NCBI GenBank assembly: GCA_032622095.1
Contig: CP136061.1
Location: 233,862,944 to 233,926,943, forward strand
Direction: 5' to 3'
DNA from: Siphonodentalium dalli
Lineage: Eukaryota; Mollusca; Scaphopoda; Gadilida; Siphonodentaliidae
Length of the DNA stretch: 64,000 nucleotides
Positions 1 to 12,439 of the stretch are shown here, piece by piece (within the stretch, counting starts at the first letter, position 1; each line of letters opens with the position of its first letter). Under the pieces are notes generated by a model, which worked only from the letters and a program-made list of their open reading frames with translations, ran no database searches and was not told the origin of the DNA. The translations under genes were made by a program, and so were the position numbers.

Positions 1-532
1 GTTCGCTTTTCCGAATTTTTTATTTATTTTAAAGGTTAATTCTATATTCTAAAGTATTGAGAGGGTTCTTTATAACGAAGACTCTTTTAATGAAGGAAAT
101 ACCATAAAACATTGAAACAATAAATGTGATCGACTTTTTTCTTCGCGGGTTTCCTTGAGATTAAATGTCATTACGTATGACGTTATTTTCCAAAACATAT
201 TCACGTCAGGCAGCCCACACAATTGCTATGTTTCCATACGATTTAATGTCATCACGTATATATATGACGTTATATATCTCAATAATCGTAGAGGCAAGAA
301 TACGCCAGCTAACGGCGGATTAAAACAGTGGGGCTATAACTCTTAATGAGTACTGCGTAGCAGAATGTCGTTGAATAGACGGGTATGGGATGAACCTAAC
401 TAATTAGAAGTGGGTGTATATATGTACTATATGTGAACACTAGCGTAATAGTTATTTCATTCCTCGTGTGTTTTTTGTGGTGGGGGTGCAAATTTTCATT
501 CATTTCTGGTTAAATACGCCCAGAATAGAAAA

Positions 533-661
533 CCTTCGGAATAGCGAACCTTCGGATTAATGAACCTTCGGAATAACGAACCTTCGGAATAGCGAACCTT
601 CGGACTAATGAACCTTCGGAATAGCGAACCTTCGGAATAATGAACCTTCGGAATAGAGAAC
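533..661. repeat. 16-bp minisatellite
   Basis: About nine tandem copies of a 16-bp unit built around GAACCTTCGGAATAGC, with single-base variants (AATAACG, ACTAATG) between copies. An open frame on the minus strand here only translates the repeat. No transposon ends are visible around it. Confidence 0.9.
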
Positions 662-669
662 CCTACCCG

Positions 670-1589
670 GTTGTGGGACGAAATAGCGGTCACGCGAAGG
701 TCAACTTGCGATCTATATACTAAAGCTCAATCCTGCGATACTGGCGTCTGCATGTACCATATAAATGTTCTAATCGTGTAAATTACATGACGGCAATGTT
801 CATATAAAACGACGTTAAGTTCCCCATATGCTGTAATCTACTACATGTAGAGGATTTTACTGACGATCATGCATGCTACGTTATTTCAGTTCAGAAGTTC
901 TCGAACACGAACGAACTTTCAAAGAAAGCATACGAATCGACACTATGCACACACTAGAGTTCAGATCACATATATTTCAATCAACGTGTTGGTGGCACAA
1001 ATCAAAGGCTGGGAATGGATCTCCCGGTGAACATGATACGTTTGGATACAAGTGGGCCTCTTCTGTCGCGATTGGTTCATGAAATGAGGCAGCACATTTG
1101 TCTAGACATCGAGATTTAATAGGAAATAAATTGGCGATTTAGCAGTATCTGCTTGCTTGTCCCCCCATATCTGCTCCCCCGTCTAATAAAGTGATGAGCA
1201 AACGCCGACAGATTTATTCGAACTGCGACCTCAGAGATCTAACTATAGACAGTAGAACCCACACAGACTGTAACACTCATTTATATTTTTTAGCCCGTGT
1301 CTCCATAAATCTGAAATAAATTATTGTCAATATATACAAGGATGGGCTATACTCTTTGTATAAGCAATGCAATAATAGACAACAATTTAAGTCTTCACAG
1401 ATTCGCAAATTGGCCTGCACGTTTTGCAGGCAATTGGTCGTATAGAGGGCTGTAGTGTGGTATGATATCAACGACAAACTATTTATAAAATGCACATGCA
1501 AAACAGTTTACCACAGTGCAGTGAGATTTTGGCCAAATACAACTGACATTTAAAAGAAATTTGCCTTCATATATCTGAAATTGATCAAA
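670..1589. other. Unassigned intergenic DNA
   Basis: AT-rich sequence with short spurious open frames only. I see no coding similarity, RNA gene or clear repeat boundary. Confidence 0.5.
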
Positions 1590-1964
1590 TGTGACCCGCC
1601 ATATCAAATCCAGTCGGAAGTCGGGATTTTTTTTTACCATGTGCCAATGCATTCTCTTATATATGCGAGTCGACCATAGGTCGCCTCGCATATATAAGAG
1701 AATGCAGTGGCCTAACAATTTTTTACTCTTCTATGTGCTTCTATATATGTGTGGGGCTCCCTGCAGGGTAATGGATGTTTTTTTATTTTATGTCCTAAAA
1801 ATTGTAAGAAACATTTATTTAAAAATAAAAAAAAAAAGGTTAAGCCAATGCATTCTTTTATATATGCGAGGCGACCTATGGTCGACTCGCATATATAAGA
1901 GAATGCATTGGCACAGGGTAAAAAAAATCCCGACTTCCGACTGGATTTGATATGGCGGGTCACA
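1590..1964. mobile_element. MITE family C carrying the paired hairpin cargo
   Basis: A 375-bp non-autonomous element with ~50-bp terminal inverted repeats. The left end begins TGTGACCCGCCATATCAAAT and the right end is its complement, ending ATATGGCGGGTCACA. Inside are two 69-bp palindromes, 1643-1711 and 1844-1912, in inverted orientation to each other and separated by AT-rich sequence. These palindromes are the ones found in the TTAA-flanked families A and B, but the TIR here is unrelated to theirs. No clear target-site duplication is visible, so the superfamily is not assigned. Open frames crossing the element are translations of the palindromes. Confidence 0.82.
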
Positions 1965-2234
1965 AAATGTACAATATAACTCGCTTACTCGCATCAAACA
2001 TAAAAAATGATCAGCCAAAAATATGGAATAGACAGCCATCTATGAACAAGTTCACGAACATTTGCCAGAAAATATTACACTAATTCACACAACTCCCTTT
2101 CTATTTTACACTGACGTCTCACACAAAAGCCAGAAAAATTATGGGTTTACAGCGACTCGAAATATTCAGCGTTCAGATCAAACATAATAACTTTTCTATT
2201 ATATACTTTATAGCTTCAGAAAACGAAGATTCGT

Positions 2235-2350
2235 AAAGAGCGTTCTGTGTTAGACCATTCCTGATATGGTATATATAAAGAGCGTTCACATCACTTAAGT
2301 ATTGAAAGTTGAAAACAACTGGATAATCCATTTAGTATTGAAAGGGTTAA
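2235..2350 (+). repeat. AAAGAGCGTT pair joined to a family-D MITE end
   Basis: Two copies of AAAGAGCGTT lie 42 bp apart (2235 and 2277) around a CCATTCCTGATATGG segment. They are followed by sequence ending TTTAGTATTGAAAGGGTTAA, which matches the right end of the TTAA-flanked family D. The same 42-bp-spaced pair occurs at 17227/17269 and 17803/17845, and with similar spacing near 61634. This looks like a truncated member of a dispersed family. Confidence 0.65.
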
Positions 2351-3551
2351 TGATGGGTGATTATGTGGATTTTCGTGACACTCTGTGATTGATACTGTCT
2401 TTTATTTTTTATTTTGCCAACTGTATAACTTAGTATATATAAGTGGGAAATCGGCGTAAGAAATTATTTGGTTAAAATCAGACTGTGGACGATTTGGCTT
2501 GCTTTTTGGAAGACTTACTTTTTAGAAAATATGACCATGGTGATTAATGTTGAGATAAGTCATAGGGGAACTACATTAATTGAGTTAGTCTAATGTGTGA
2601 TAAACGTGTTCGTAATAGTTTTTCTTTCATACCTTTGGGGCTCGAGCTGTCAGAATTTTATTTCCAATCTTAAACATACACCCCGAGAAACAATTAATGA
2701 CTATTTAATTAGCTCAAAAACAATATTTTAATACTCAACGTGTCAAAAGCAAATCTAAAGAAGGCAAATACCCCGAATCGAAATCGATAAAGTGCCTGAT
2801 AAGTGTGTTATCGCTCTCGAATCGCCCGCGGAAGAAAGTTGGCTACATTTTAATTATTCCTCTGCAGCGGTTTCATTTTTGCCGAAGGGCAGCCTTAGTT
2901 TGTCTGAAAGAAAAGTTTTGTATTGACATGAATGTGTAAAAGCTACACGATATTACATTTGTTTGCGTATTTTGTCGTGATTGCAAATAAAAGTATAGCT
3001 ATATACCCAGGTGGTGACAATGACCGCAGTGTTTCTACATACCTCCGGCTATTTGAGAGTCTCGACAAAAAGTCGACGCGAGCGAAGTGTTTTGGAGACC
3101 AAACAAATGGTAAAACAGTTTTTGTTCCTCGTGTTCTATTCAGCTCAAACTATATATTATACCGACTAGAACCTAACACTCCTATAGCACTCGAATGCAG
3201 TCTAATTCCAGAATCAAATTATATTCCAATTGTTTACGCATTAATTTATAGGGTATGCATAATACACCAGATAAACCATAGATTTATTTGTTAATTGACA
3301 AACGGTCTTCTATATTGGTTAGATTTTATAGATTGTTTGGATCGAGTGTGGAAAACGCTGCGAAATAACAATGACATTCCTAGTCGCATGTAAAAGCCAC
3401 ATACAGCTTTAATAGAACCCACACCCCGTACTCATAACAATACACGACATATGCCCTGTTTTTTTCCGAGTGTGCACGGAGGGTTTTGTCGATGTACATG
3501 AGATGTCGAACGAACATAATGAAGGCGGCCAGCGGAGCAAATCAGCGATAC
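2351..3551. other. Unassigned intergenic DNA with one 120-codon ORF
   Basis: No repeat or known gene recognised. An open frame at 2932-3294 (+) has a hydrophobic start (residues ~7-24, FAYFVVIA region) that could pass for a signal peptide, but the rest matches no family I know. There is no supporting promoter, splice or polyadenylation context, so I do not call it a gene. Confidence 0.4.
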
Positions 3552-3558
3552 CATACGA

Positions 3559-5180
3559 CGGGTGTGACTAAACACCACCCGGACCAGCCCGGACCGCCCA
3601 TATGGACTATATGAGTGATTTTAAGGGCAATATAAGTGCAGGGGTATCATGGAAACCCTCTCAGGGTCGCTATTAACCCCAAAAATGCCGACATCGGCAA
3701 ATGTGTTCGTCCCGAATGAAGCTAACAGCTAAACAAACTCACAGCCCGGACCCCTTAATGTCCTCGTACTTCTAATAACTTCTTACATATGTGTTGCGTA
3801 ACTACCCTCGACTACACTCACGAAGAAACAAGGGCGAGTCGCCCACGAAAGCCTGGCAATTAACCCCCAAAATGCCGCTATCGGCGAATATATCTTTACC
3901 GATAACGACGCTGACAGCCCGGACCGCCCCTGTGGCGTCTAGTGGTGATTTTAGTGTCTCTATCTGTACACGTGTGTCATTGAAACACACATACGCACAT
4001 ATGATGGTCACGGCCGTACAGAAGTGACGATATTAACCCCTAAACTTGCCAGATTCAGTCAGAATTACAAAATTGTGCCCACAATAAACAAGCCCACAGC
4101 CCGGACCCGCTTAATGTCCTCGTACTTCTAATAACTCATTACATGTGTGTTGCGGAACTACACTCGACTACACTCACGAAGAAACAAGGGCGAGTCGCCC
4201 ACGAAAGCCTGGCAATTAACCCCAAAAATGCCGCCATCGCCGAATATGTTTACCGATAACGAAGCTAACATCCCGGACCGCCCCTGCTGCGTCTAGGGGT
4301 GATTTTAGTGACCCTATATGTACACGGGTGTCAGAAACTCACATACACACGGACGATGTTCACGGCCAAACAAAAGTGCCGATATTAACCCCTAAACTTG
4401 CCAGATTCAGTAAGAATTACAAAATTGTGCCCCCAATAAACAAACTCACAGCCCGGACCCCCTTAATGTACTCGTACTTCTAATAACTCCTCACATATGT
4501 GTTGCGGAACTACCCTCGACTACACTCACGAAGAAACTAGGGCGAGTCGCACACGAAAGCCTGGCAATTAACCCCCAAAATGCCGCCATCGTCGAATATG
4601 TTTACTGATAACGAATCTAACAGCCCGGACCGCCCCTGCTGCGTCTAGGGGTGATTTTAGTGTCCATATTTGTTCGAGGGTGTTAATGAAACCCAAATAC
4701 GCACGGAGAGTGGTCAAGGTAAAACAGAAGTGCCGTTATTAACCCCTAAACTTGCCAGATTCATTCAGAATTACAAAATTGTGCCCCCAATAAACAAACT
4801 CACAGCCCGGACCCCCTCAATGTCCTCGTACTTCTAATAGCTTCTTACATATGTGTTGCGGAACTACACTCGACTATACTCACGAAGAAACAAGGGCGAG
4901 TCGCCCACGAAAGCCTGGCAATTAACCCCCAAAACGAAGTTAACAGCCCGGACAGCCCTTCGCTGCGTCTAGGGTGATTTTAGTGTCCCTATCTGTACAC
5001 GGGTGTCATGTAAACTCACATACACACGGACGAACATATTTGCCGATGCCGGCCTTTTTGGGGTTAATAGCGACCCTGAGTGGGTTTCCATGACACCCCT
5101 GCACTTATATTGCCCTTAAAATCACTCATATAGTCCATATGGGCGGTCCGGGCTGGTCCGGGTGGTGTTTAGTCACACCG
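3559..5180. mobile_element. Long-TIR element filled with ~354-bp tandem units
   Basis: Inverted repeats of about 150-160 bp (3561 to ~3715 and ~5030 to 5180) bound a tandem array. The outer ends start GGTGTGACTAAACACC, itself a short hairpin. A direct repeat CATACGA lies just outside each end (3552-3558 and 5181-5187), consistent with a 7-8 bp target-site duplication. Inside, the marker CAGCCCGGACC recurs at 3742, 4097, 4449 and 4803, giving periods of 355, 352 and 354 bp; the fourth unit is cut short by the right TIR. Each unit contains a segment resembling the inner TIR (the CCCGGACCGCCC...GTGATTTTA stretch), so the array probably grew from TIR sequence. No transposase is present. Superfamily is uncertain, possibly hAT-like from the duplication length. 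Confidence 0.82.
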
Positions 5181-5209
5181 CATACGATATATGAAGTCCA
5201 AAATGAATT

Positions 5210-5405
5210 ATAGGGGCCCCGCGATATCTCAGTCGGTAAAATGCATGGCTCATTACCCAACAAAAGCCTTCGGATGTGCGATCCACATAATATATAAAGG
5301 GAGATAATCTTAATCTGGTATATCTGGGTAATATTGACAGTTAGTTGATTTCGTGCGGGATGGGGGGGGGGGGTCGGGATAGGAGGGTCGGTGGGGGGGG
5401 GGGGG
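5210..5405 (+). mobile_element. Probable tRNA-derived SINE remnant followed by poly-G tracts
   Basis: TATCTCAGTCGGTAAAATGC at about 5225-5244 resembles a pol III A box. A weaker B-box-like GTGCGATCC follows about 45 bp later. Two G-rich runs (about 5362-5373 and 5392-5404) follow downstream. It is degenerate and not a plausible functional tRNA. Confidence 0.35.
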
Positions 5406-5544
5406 TCTGTGTTTTTACGCAAAGTAGAGAGAGATTTCCCAGTTAATTAACCCCATTTACATGATCAAACTGACATAGTTCTGATACATGTATGACACAA
5501 CGTTCGAAACAGCGATACACCCCAATAAACCAACCCGAAAGGAA

Positions 5545-5676
5545 TGAACCCTTTCATAACGGGCGCTGCTGGCTTACAAGGTCAAGGTTAATATTGTTAG
5601 GTCAATGCATTCTCTTAAATATGCGAGGCTTCATATGGCACAGGGTTTCAGGAAGCTCCTGTCATAGAAGGGTTAA
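5545..5676 (+). mobile_element. Deleted family-B TTAA MITE
   Basis: The left end TGAACCCTTTCATAACGGG and the right end CTGTCATAGAAGGGTTAA match family B (copies at 13828, 29413 and 45733). Only fragments of the palindromic cargo remain (TCAATGCATTCTCTTAAATATGCGAGG appears in pieces around 5603). The left TTAA has mutated to TGAA. Confidence 0.65.
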
Positions 5677-6484
5677 TGGGGATATAAAACTTCATCCCAA
5701 GTAGAGAATTTATTATGAAAACCAATGTCTGAGATCAATATTTGAAAGTTTGCCCTCCCCACCGCCTTTAGATTCAAACTATAGTTACCCTCAAATATTT
5801 TATGTACCACATGCACATTCTGAATTCAGCATCTACATGCTATATATGCATTGCACTGCACTCGTATTAATGCAGTGTCAAAAGTATAGCATGGCATGTC
5901 TATAGTATGGCGATCGGAATTAAATTATATTGAATTGAATTTGAAACCAGCGTCGCGCGAATATGCACACTGAGTTAGACAATGATCTCCTGTCCTTGGC
6001 AGCCACGTCTCGGCCGACATGGTGTGTATGGCCAGGTCCATACTGTTGTTGCTTGCTTTATTGCGCAATGTTGTGTGGACGGCGAGATCAAGTTGTGTAT
6101 AGCCTGAAGGTCTACGGGTCAGAATCCCCACGCCACATAGGGTTCCTAGTGATAACGTATCTTATGGGACCCTCATAGGGGACAATACAATTGCCAAAGT
6201 CTGGGACAATATTTGTTCTACATAACTACGTGTCAACTTGTGTATCATATGACACTGGCTGGGTTGTGTGATGTTTAACTTAGATAATGATGACCAAATA
6301 ATGTTGTCCCTGGTGCAGCGGGTGACTATAGGGGCGCACAAAGAATGTCAGAGGATCGTTGGACAGCCTCGTGGGAGATGTCTAGGTCTGGATAGTTATC
6401 CGAGAAGTGACCGGGGGTATTGTGTCGAGATGGAAAGAAAGGGTGGGAGATAGATAATATAGATACAAATTGATTAGGTTAGAC

Positions 6485-6523
<39 letters not shown>

Positions 6524-6663
6524 GGAGAAATAGAGAGAGATAGAGAGAGTGAGATAGTAAGCGAGATATAGAACGGAATATATGGCGGACAATATATTAA
6601 CAGGTGGATAGATTATTATGTTGACCGAAAACGAAATGATAGGAGAGATATATAGGGATGAAC

Positions 6664-6698
<35 letters not shown>

Positions 6699-9562
6699 GA
6701 GAGAGAGTCACCAGAGTCCGACGAGAACAGCGAAAGAAACAGACCCGTTCTCGAATCAACAAGAAAAATCCACTCATCCCACCATCGGCGGACAACACTA
6801 TACGCCCTGTACTCTCTTGTGTGGGCAAGCCACCACTATACAAGAAATGCAAAAAAGAAGAATTAAAACTATGCATGCCTGTATAGGGCGAAGGAGGGGA
6901 CCTTTCTGGTGTTTTTGACATACCGATAATAATGATTATATACTCTAGCTAAACAATTGTAACATTTGTAACACTGTTACAAAATGAATGCCTATATATA
7001 GTGGGGGAAATGTACCTGATTCATGCAATATATGCCCCCCTCACTAATCACAATATCAAAAAGACTGACCCCATTCGACCCGTCGACGTTCAACGTGATT
7101 TTCGAATAGTTCCCAGATAGTAAAATTATGTACCGTCATAAAATGGACGTTAATACTCGTCGGACAATCAACATAGTTATTCCGATGATTATCGATAGAC
7201 AGCTATCTAGTGGTACCATTACACGCCAAAGAGAAACCTTCAAGAACACTTAGAAAAGCTAAGGACCAAATCGAGTCACCAACAGGGAAAGTAGTTATCT
7301 CCCTGCAATGAACTGTGGCGGTTAACGGTATTTGATACGATCCATGTCCAGTTATCTCTCACAGCCTTCGGTCACTTCAAAGAGATGATCCATTCCCCAA
7401 TTACAATTTTGCATCTTATCAGACAAGCATCGGTGGGATGGACATTATCACCGGGAACAAGATTCGTCTGGAGTTATCTATTGCTGACAGCGATACCTTC
7501 CACGGGGCGTGCTTTCGTTGATGGGGTTACTACCAGAAAACACTATCATGTGACAGAGAATCCTTTTATTTCTTTAATTATTTTCCGAGAGCGTTGATTG
7601 AAGAACCACGGATGGTGGATATACATGGTGGACTGGTGTAGTGAATGTTCAACACGTCTCCCAGACAAGTGGTTTCTGGATAAGTGCATGGGTCAACTTC
7701 GAGTATACTTACTGGGGTCTTGCTTCACCAACCTCGAGCAAGGTTAAACCGACCTGCATGATTCACTGGAAGGCCACAACACCAACGATGATAGTCGCCG
7801 CTCATCCCCTGGCTGCAGCTGTCCTATAATTGGATAATAACTGGCATAAGGATTCCCTCACTGTTAATGCTATAGTTTAAAACAGTTTCTATATGAATAA
7901 GTTCTCCAAAATAGCACTATATTCGAAGTTTCTTATTTTGCGCTTATGTAGAATCCCCCCTTTCGTCGACCAGCTTCGACTATTTATATGTTCTTTCTGT
8001 AAATATTGGGTGTTGGGAGCAAGCTCCAGTATACCAAGAGGTCAGGTCGTTCGTTATCAAGCCCCCCCCCCACTAAATTCGTTAATGCTGTACACGAATG
8101 GAAAGTTCGATGTACATCTAAACAGATAATACAGCTGAGGGGATGTGGATAATTTACCCCGCTGTAGGCACATATTTTATAATTCTTACATGGGTAAAAG
8201 TCATTAAAATAGAACACAGATTCACGAACGTAACTGATTATGCAAAACCCCAACCAAAACCAAGACACCAGATTAGTCCGTGTTTTAGAGCATCTTCGCT
8301 AAGTTTTATCGGGTATGCGCAAAAATTAACAAAACCGTCTGATGACTCAAGCAGGTGACACTTTTCTCGCCGATAAGACTTATAAAGACGTGCATAATTG
8401 TCCGTCCAAAGACTGCGCCGTTCTGCAGTTCCAATAAACCACATGGGTCACGGCGACATTTCAGTTTTATTGCCTCAATTACCACCAACTTGTAACACAA
8501 ATTACCGCTATTTTCTACCCCTCGTTTGATCTTCAGAGATAGGTCTAATTGGTGAGATTTTCACCTCTGCATTTCAAAAGTCATAGAGCTATTATTTTCT
8601 TAGGAAATTACGTCCGGCTAATTACTTGTTCAAACAAGAACCGGTAATTTACGATGGTCGCTCCACCTATTGTCGTGCACAAGGGACGACATATAATTCG
8701 TGCGACAAATTGGAATCCAGTTCGGATACAGACAATAAAGGACTTACCTATTCTATTGTTTGACCGAGGAACAATTTTGATAATTCGTTATGCGATGTTT
8801 GTTCGTGATGGTATGTGATCTTCGCCGATAGGGAGGAATATTTGAATAAGAGAATTAGTTTATTGTAATGGCAATGAAGGCGAGGGTAATCAGAATCTCT
8901 CATTTATTTACTAATGCAAATGCGCCCATGTGGATACATAACGGTTGTTGGTTTTCAGTTGGTACAGTGGAACATCTGTTCGTTACAACATGTTCACATG
9001 CATGCAGACGGTCGATTGAAGTTGGACTACTGTGGGGTCCTTATAATATATATATAGGAATGCTTCCACGTGTCTTTGAATTCAGCTGACTTGCAAAAAT
9101 CCCAATTTATCTATTACTGCACTGCAACCATGCAGTATGTCTAATGACCACTTCGCGACCGCAAACATGTGTGCCTTACCACATAAACCGACGATCGCAT
9201 TATGATTTCAAGGTCTACGGGCAGGAGAACAAGAGCATGCAGTTTACACTATACACTGAACATTACATACCCTTCTGCGTGACTATATCCCGTATCGCCC
9301 GACCAGCCGAGGTCGGACACGTTCGCAGTCGGTTGTGTCATAGACCTTGCAATCTCAATTGCAATCACATAACTATGTAGTTGTTTGAAAAGTCAACAAA
9401 ACACTGCATTCTTTGTTGTCAAATAAGTGATTTCTGCAGGTTGAATTATTTTGGGGATATATATGAATACAAGATAAGTCGGCCCCATGCGTAGTTGTTC
9501 CCACCAAGTGTATATATTGTTTGAGATTTAAATCAAATCGATTCGCTTCGTTTGATTGACAA
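5677..9562. other. Unassigned intergenic DNA with microsatellites
   Basis: Contains a (GA)n tract at about 6488-6520 with impure GA/GATA sequence after it, a (TA)n tract at about 6669-6697 and a short C run near 8064. Open frames reach at most ~100 codons and show no recognisable domain. No TE ends identified. Confidence 0.5.
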
Positions 9563-9869
9563 TGTCATATTGCATACCAAAGGGATAGCCTCTGAGAGAT
9601 GCTATAGAAGCCTGTGTCATATTGAATACCAGAGTGATAGCCCTGAGAGATGCTATAGAAGCCTGTGTCATATTGAATACCAGAGGGATAGCCTCTGAGA
9701 GATGCTATAGAATCCTGCACCCACAGAGGGATAGCCTCTGAGAGATGCTATAGCAGCCTGTGTCATATTGAATACCAGCGGGATAGCCTCTGAGAGATGC
9801 TATAGAAGCCTGTGTCATATTGAATACCAGAGGGATAGCCTCTGAGAGATGCTATAGAATCCTGCACCC
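9563..9869. repeat. 52-bp minisatellite with a palindromic core
   Basis: About five to six units, most beginning TGTCATATTGAATACCAGAG. Each carries ATAGCCTCTGAGAGATGCTAT, a near-perfect inverted repeat. Two units (near 9712 and the last) have a variant junction CCTGCACCCA that shortens or ends the unit. Copies are very similar, suggesting recent expansion. Confidence 0.9.
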
Positions 9870-10724
9870 AAATATGAGTACGAACCGGCAATCCACGGTC
9901 TCAATCGCATGCATGGATATAATATGAGTTTATAATTAACGTATCCAAATCGACTTGCCTGCCATGCACGTCAGCATTTGGAATTGTGTAATTCACATTG
10001 TATACATCCATTTTCAATCCACGGGTTTTGTTAATATTAGTAGCGGTTTGTATAAGAGCGGGAAACCAGAATCATAACCATGCAGCTGCAAACTATTATC
10101 AACTTCTGATCTGGCCAAGTAGAATCAAATCCCAAAATTGTCGGAATAAAGATTTTTTACCCAATGTAATGAATCATCAACGAATTTCGAGGGGTAGCAA
10201 CGGCATGCCACTGCAATCGGCCCATTGTTCTTTGCTTGCTACATTGGCGCTTGGTTAACAATGCCCCGCCGCATGCCACCGGAATACCGACAAGGGCAGC
10301 AACCTCGATGTGCAACACAAATTGCGTAATTAATGGTCATTGGACACAACATTGAGTAATTATTTGTCACGCCCAGTGGGGAAACGTTCCGCGATACTTT
10401 GTCGGGGGTGCGACCTACTGTTTCACGGGGTTACCGTTGCGGATTATGGAACAATATCCCGGATACGGTATATTAGCACCCAGCACAATGCCGGCATATG
10501 ACCATTAAGCCGGAGGGGGCTTTCCCGCCAATAGTGCAAATGGGTTGTCCATCTGGATTCTAGGGTGTTGGTCCATTATATACTTATTTGTTTTATATTC
10601 TTCAATTGTTTCCCCAAATTATTCGTTACGGTAGCACATTCTCACCATGCAATCTAACAATAGAAAGGATTAAGACGAATTTTTCGGATCGGCGTGAAAT
10701 GTCATTCATTTGCATAATAAATGA
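9870..10724. other. Unassigned intergenic DNA
   Basis: Nothing recognisable beyond short random open frames. Confidence 0.4.
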
Positions 10725-10977
10725 GGGTCCTCATAAAAGCCGAACACAACCGAACATAACCGAACACACGTTCAAATAATGGGAAATATAACAAATATAA
10801 CACGCGTTATACAAAATATCTAATAAAACACTTATTATTGACCAAAACTCCACCAAACTTCGTATAGGTCTAGTAATAGTTTGAACATAAATACATACGC
10901 GTATGAACTTTATTTGTTATCATGTATTTCCCATTATTTGAATTTGTGTTCGGTTATGTTCGGCTTTTATGAGGACC
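10725..10977. mobile_element. 253-bp foldback element (GGTCCTCATAAAAGCCG ends)
   Basis: The left arm starts GGTCCTCATAAAAGCCGAAC and the right arm ends GTTCGGCTTTTATGAGGACC, complementary over about 70 bp with some insertions. A CCGAACA(C/T)AA motif repeats three times in the left arm. No coding potential; a non-autonomous DNA element of unknown superfamily. Confidence 0.75.
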
Positions 10978-11510
10978 GAATAAAGGTTGCCAGAAGTTTT
11001 AAAAGGTGTATATATGCACTTCACAGCAGTTTATTACCCCCGCCGCGTGTATACTAATGTAGAGATACTTGTTTCGCCTGGGCGCATGGGGGTTTTATTT
11101 ATAGAACTGGGAATTTTTGGGAGGATTAAAAGTCGAACTGCGAACCGGAGGCCGAGTCCGGTAAAAGGTGTAGTTGGGAATTTCAATTTAGTTTATTAAT
11201 TGTCGTTAATTGAGATTATGTCAATAATATTGATTTTTTGTTTGTGATAAGCTATGCCAATTACAAATAAAAGAAATGAAAAAGATAATTTGTAAGTCTT
11301 ATATTTCAACTTTTACAGACATTTTTCGTTCTGCAGTTGGGTTGTGGTCGGAGACGGTCGAGTCGGCCGCCGGTTCGTTAATTAGGTGCTGGTTGTTATT
11401 GGTATTTTAACGGAATGCTGAGTTGGTCATTCGCGAAACCAATATATTTTATATTCTATAATTACAATCATGCATGGGTATATAATATATGATCTTGAGC
11501 GCGTTGGTAA

Positions 11511-11705
11511 CCGGACATTTCGCTATCGGACATTTACCCACTTTCAAAAGCGGAAATTTCCCCACCCGGACATTTACCATCCGGACATTTACCCACCCGG
11601 ACATTTACCCACCGGACATATCCCCACCCTACTAATAAAATGCTTTATGCTACATACTTTATCGCAGACATCAAAGAATGTAATGTCCGGTGGGGAAATG
11701 TCCGG
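11511..11705. repeat. CCGGACATTT repeat cluster with inverted end
   Basis: Five or more copies of (C)CGGACATTTACCCAC-type units on the + strand to about 11625, then the inverse form (TGTCCGGTGGGGAAATGTCCGG, in pieces) at 11683-11705. Tandem copies facing an inverted copy suggest the ends of a small DNA element. Confidence 0.6.
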
Positions 11706-11709
11706 GATT

Positions 11710-12382
11710 CGAGCGCGTTACCATTTCTGACATTGGCTACTATCAACCTCCATCCTCTCTATGTCTTTCTCCTTCACAATCTCTCTCCTTGCTTCTCACG
11801 ACACCAACATTATACTATAATTATGATAGTTTCATTCCTTCCCGTCCGACCCCCCTCTACACTTAATGAAGAGTGGGCGCGAAACAAAAGGGGAGGATAC
11901 TTAATAAAAGCCCTTGGGCTTGTTGTTTAATCCCCTTTCCAATCATCCGATTATATATATTATTCTGTCTTACTGTAAAATATTTGTCAAATGTTTAAAC
12001 ATGTTATTTTTTTATTGGAATAAAATATGTTTACATCAACCTCCATGTTGGTTCGATCGATATTGTCTACCAGAGCACCAACATTTAGTGCATGTACATG
12101 CAAGAGTATCACTATAGTTTGCCGCCAACATTCAAATAATATCGATTACATTGAAAGTCGTCAAGCATACACAATTTTTATCCTGCAATATGCCACAACA
12201 ACCTACTGACAGATAACCTCTGGAAGGCAATACAAATTACAATAATCAAAACATATCATGTATCAATACGATTATACCGTCATCTGTAGGTCTTGTTAAC
12301 ACGTGTTAACAGAGGGGCTTCATAAGTTGCAAAAATCCCGTTTGTATATATCTTATGCAAATAAAATATGTTTCAAATCAAG
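11710..12382 (+). mobile_element. Old LINE 3' fragment, interrupted
   Basis: The 3' end (about 12210-12382) matches the reverse complement of the LINE 3'UTR at 48651-48850. Shared segments include CTCTGGAAGGC, CCGTCATCT, AGAGGGGCTTCATAAGTTGC and the terminal AAATAAAATATGTTTCAA. The body is split by a younger LINE insertion at 11754-12034. No reading frame survives. The left boundary is approximate. Confidence 0.7.
11754..12034 (+). mobile_element. 5'-truncated LINE 3' end with 12-bp target duplication
   Basis: Flanked by perfect direct repeats ATCAACCTCCAT at 11742-11753 and 12035-12046. It ends TTGGAATAAAATATGTTTA, an AATAAA-type LINE tail, and contains the AAAAGCCCTTGGGCTTGTTG segment that also appears, diverged, in the insertion at 13171-13342. 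A terminal duplication plus 5' truncation is the signature of target-primed reverse transcription. It lies inside an older LINE fragment. Confidence 0.82.
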
Positions 12383-12439
12383 CTGGTTCGATATATATAG
12401 ATTTGAAGAACGGCGACCCCAGGAACCTACAGGATGTCA

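Noticed and set aside
1591-1950. Repeated small proteins containing CILLYMRGDLWSTR or KRMHWH
   Set aside because: They are translations of the 69-bp palindrome and appear wherever it occurs, on both strands.
3791-4027. Overlapping ORFs in the 3.6-5.0 kb region
   Set aside because: They lie in the ~354-bp tandem repeats and recur with frame-breaking changes.
9563-9869. CRISPR-like array
   Set aside because: Units are continuous minisatellite repeats without unique spacers, and the DNA is eukaryotic.
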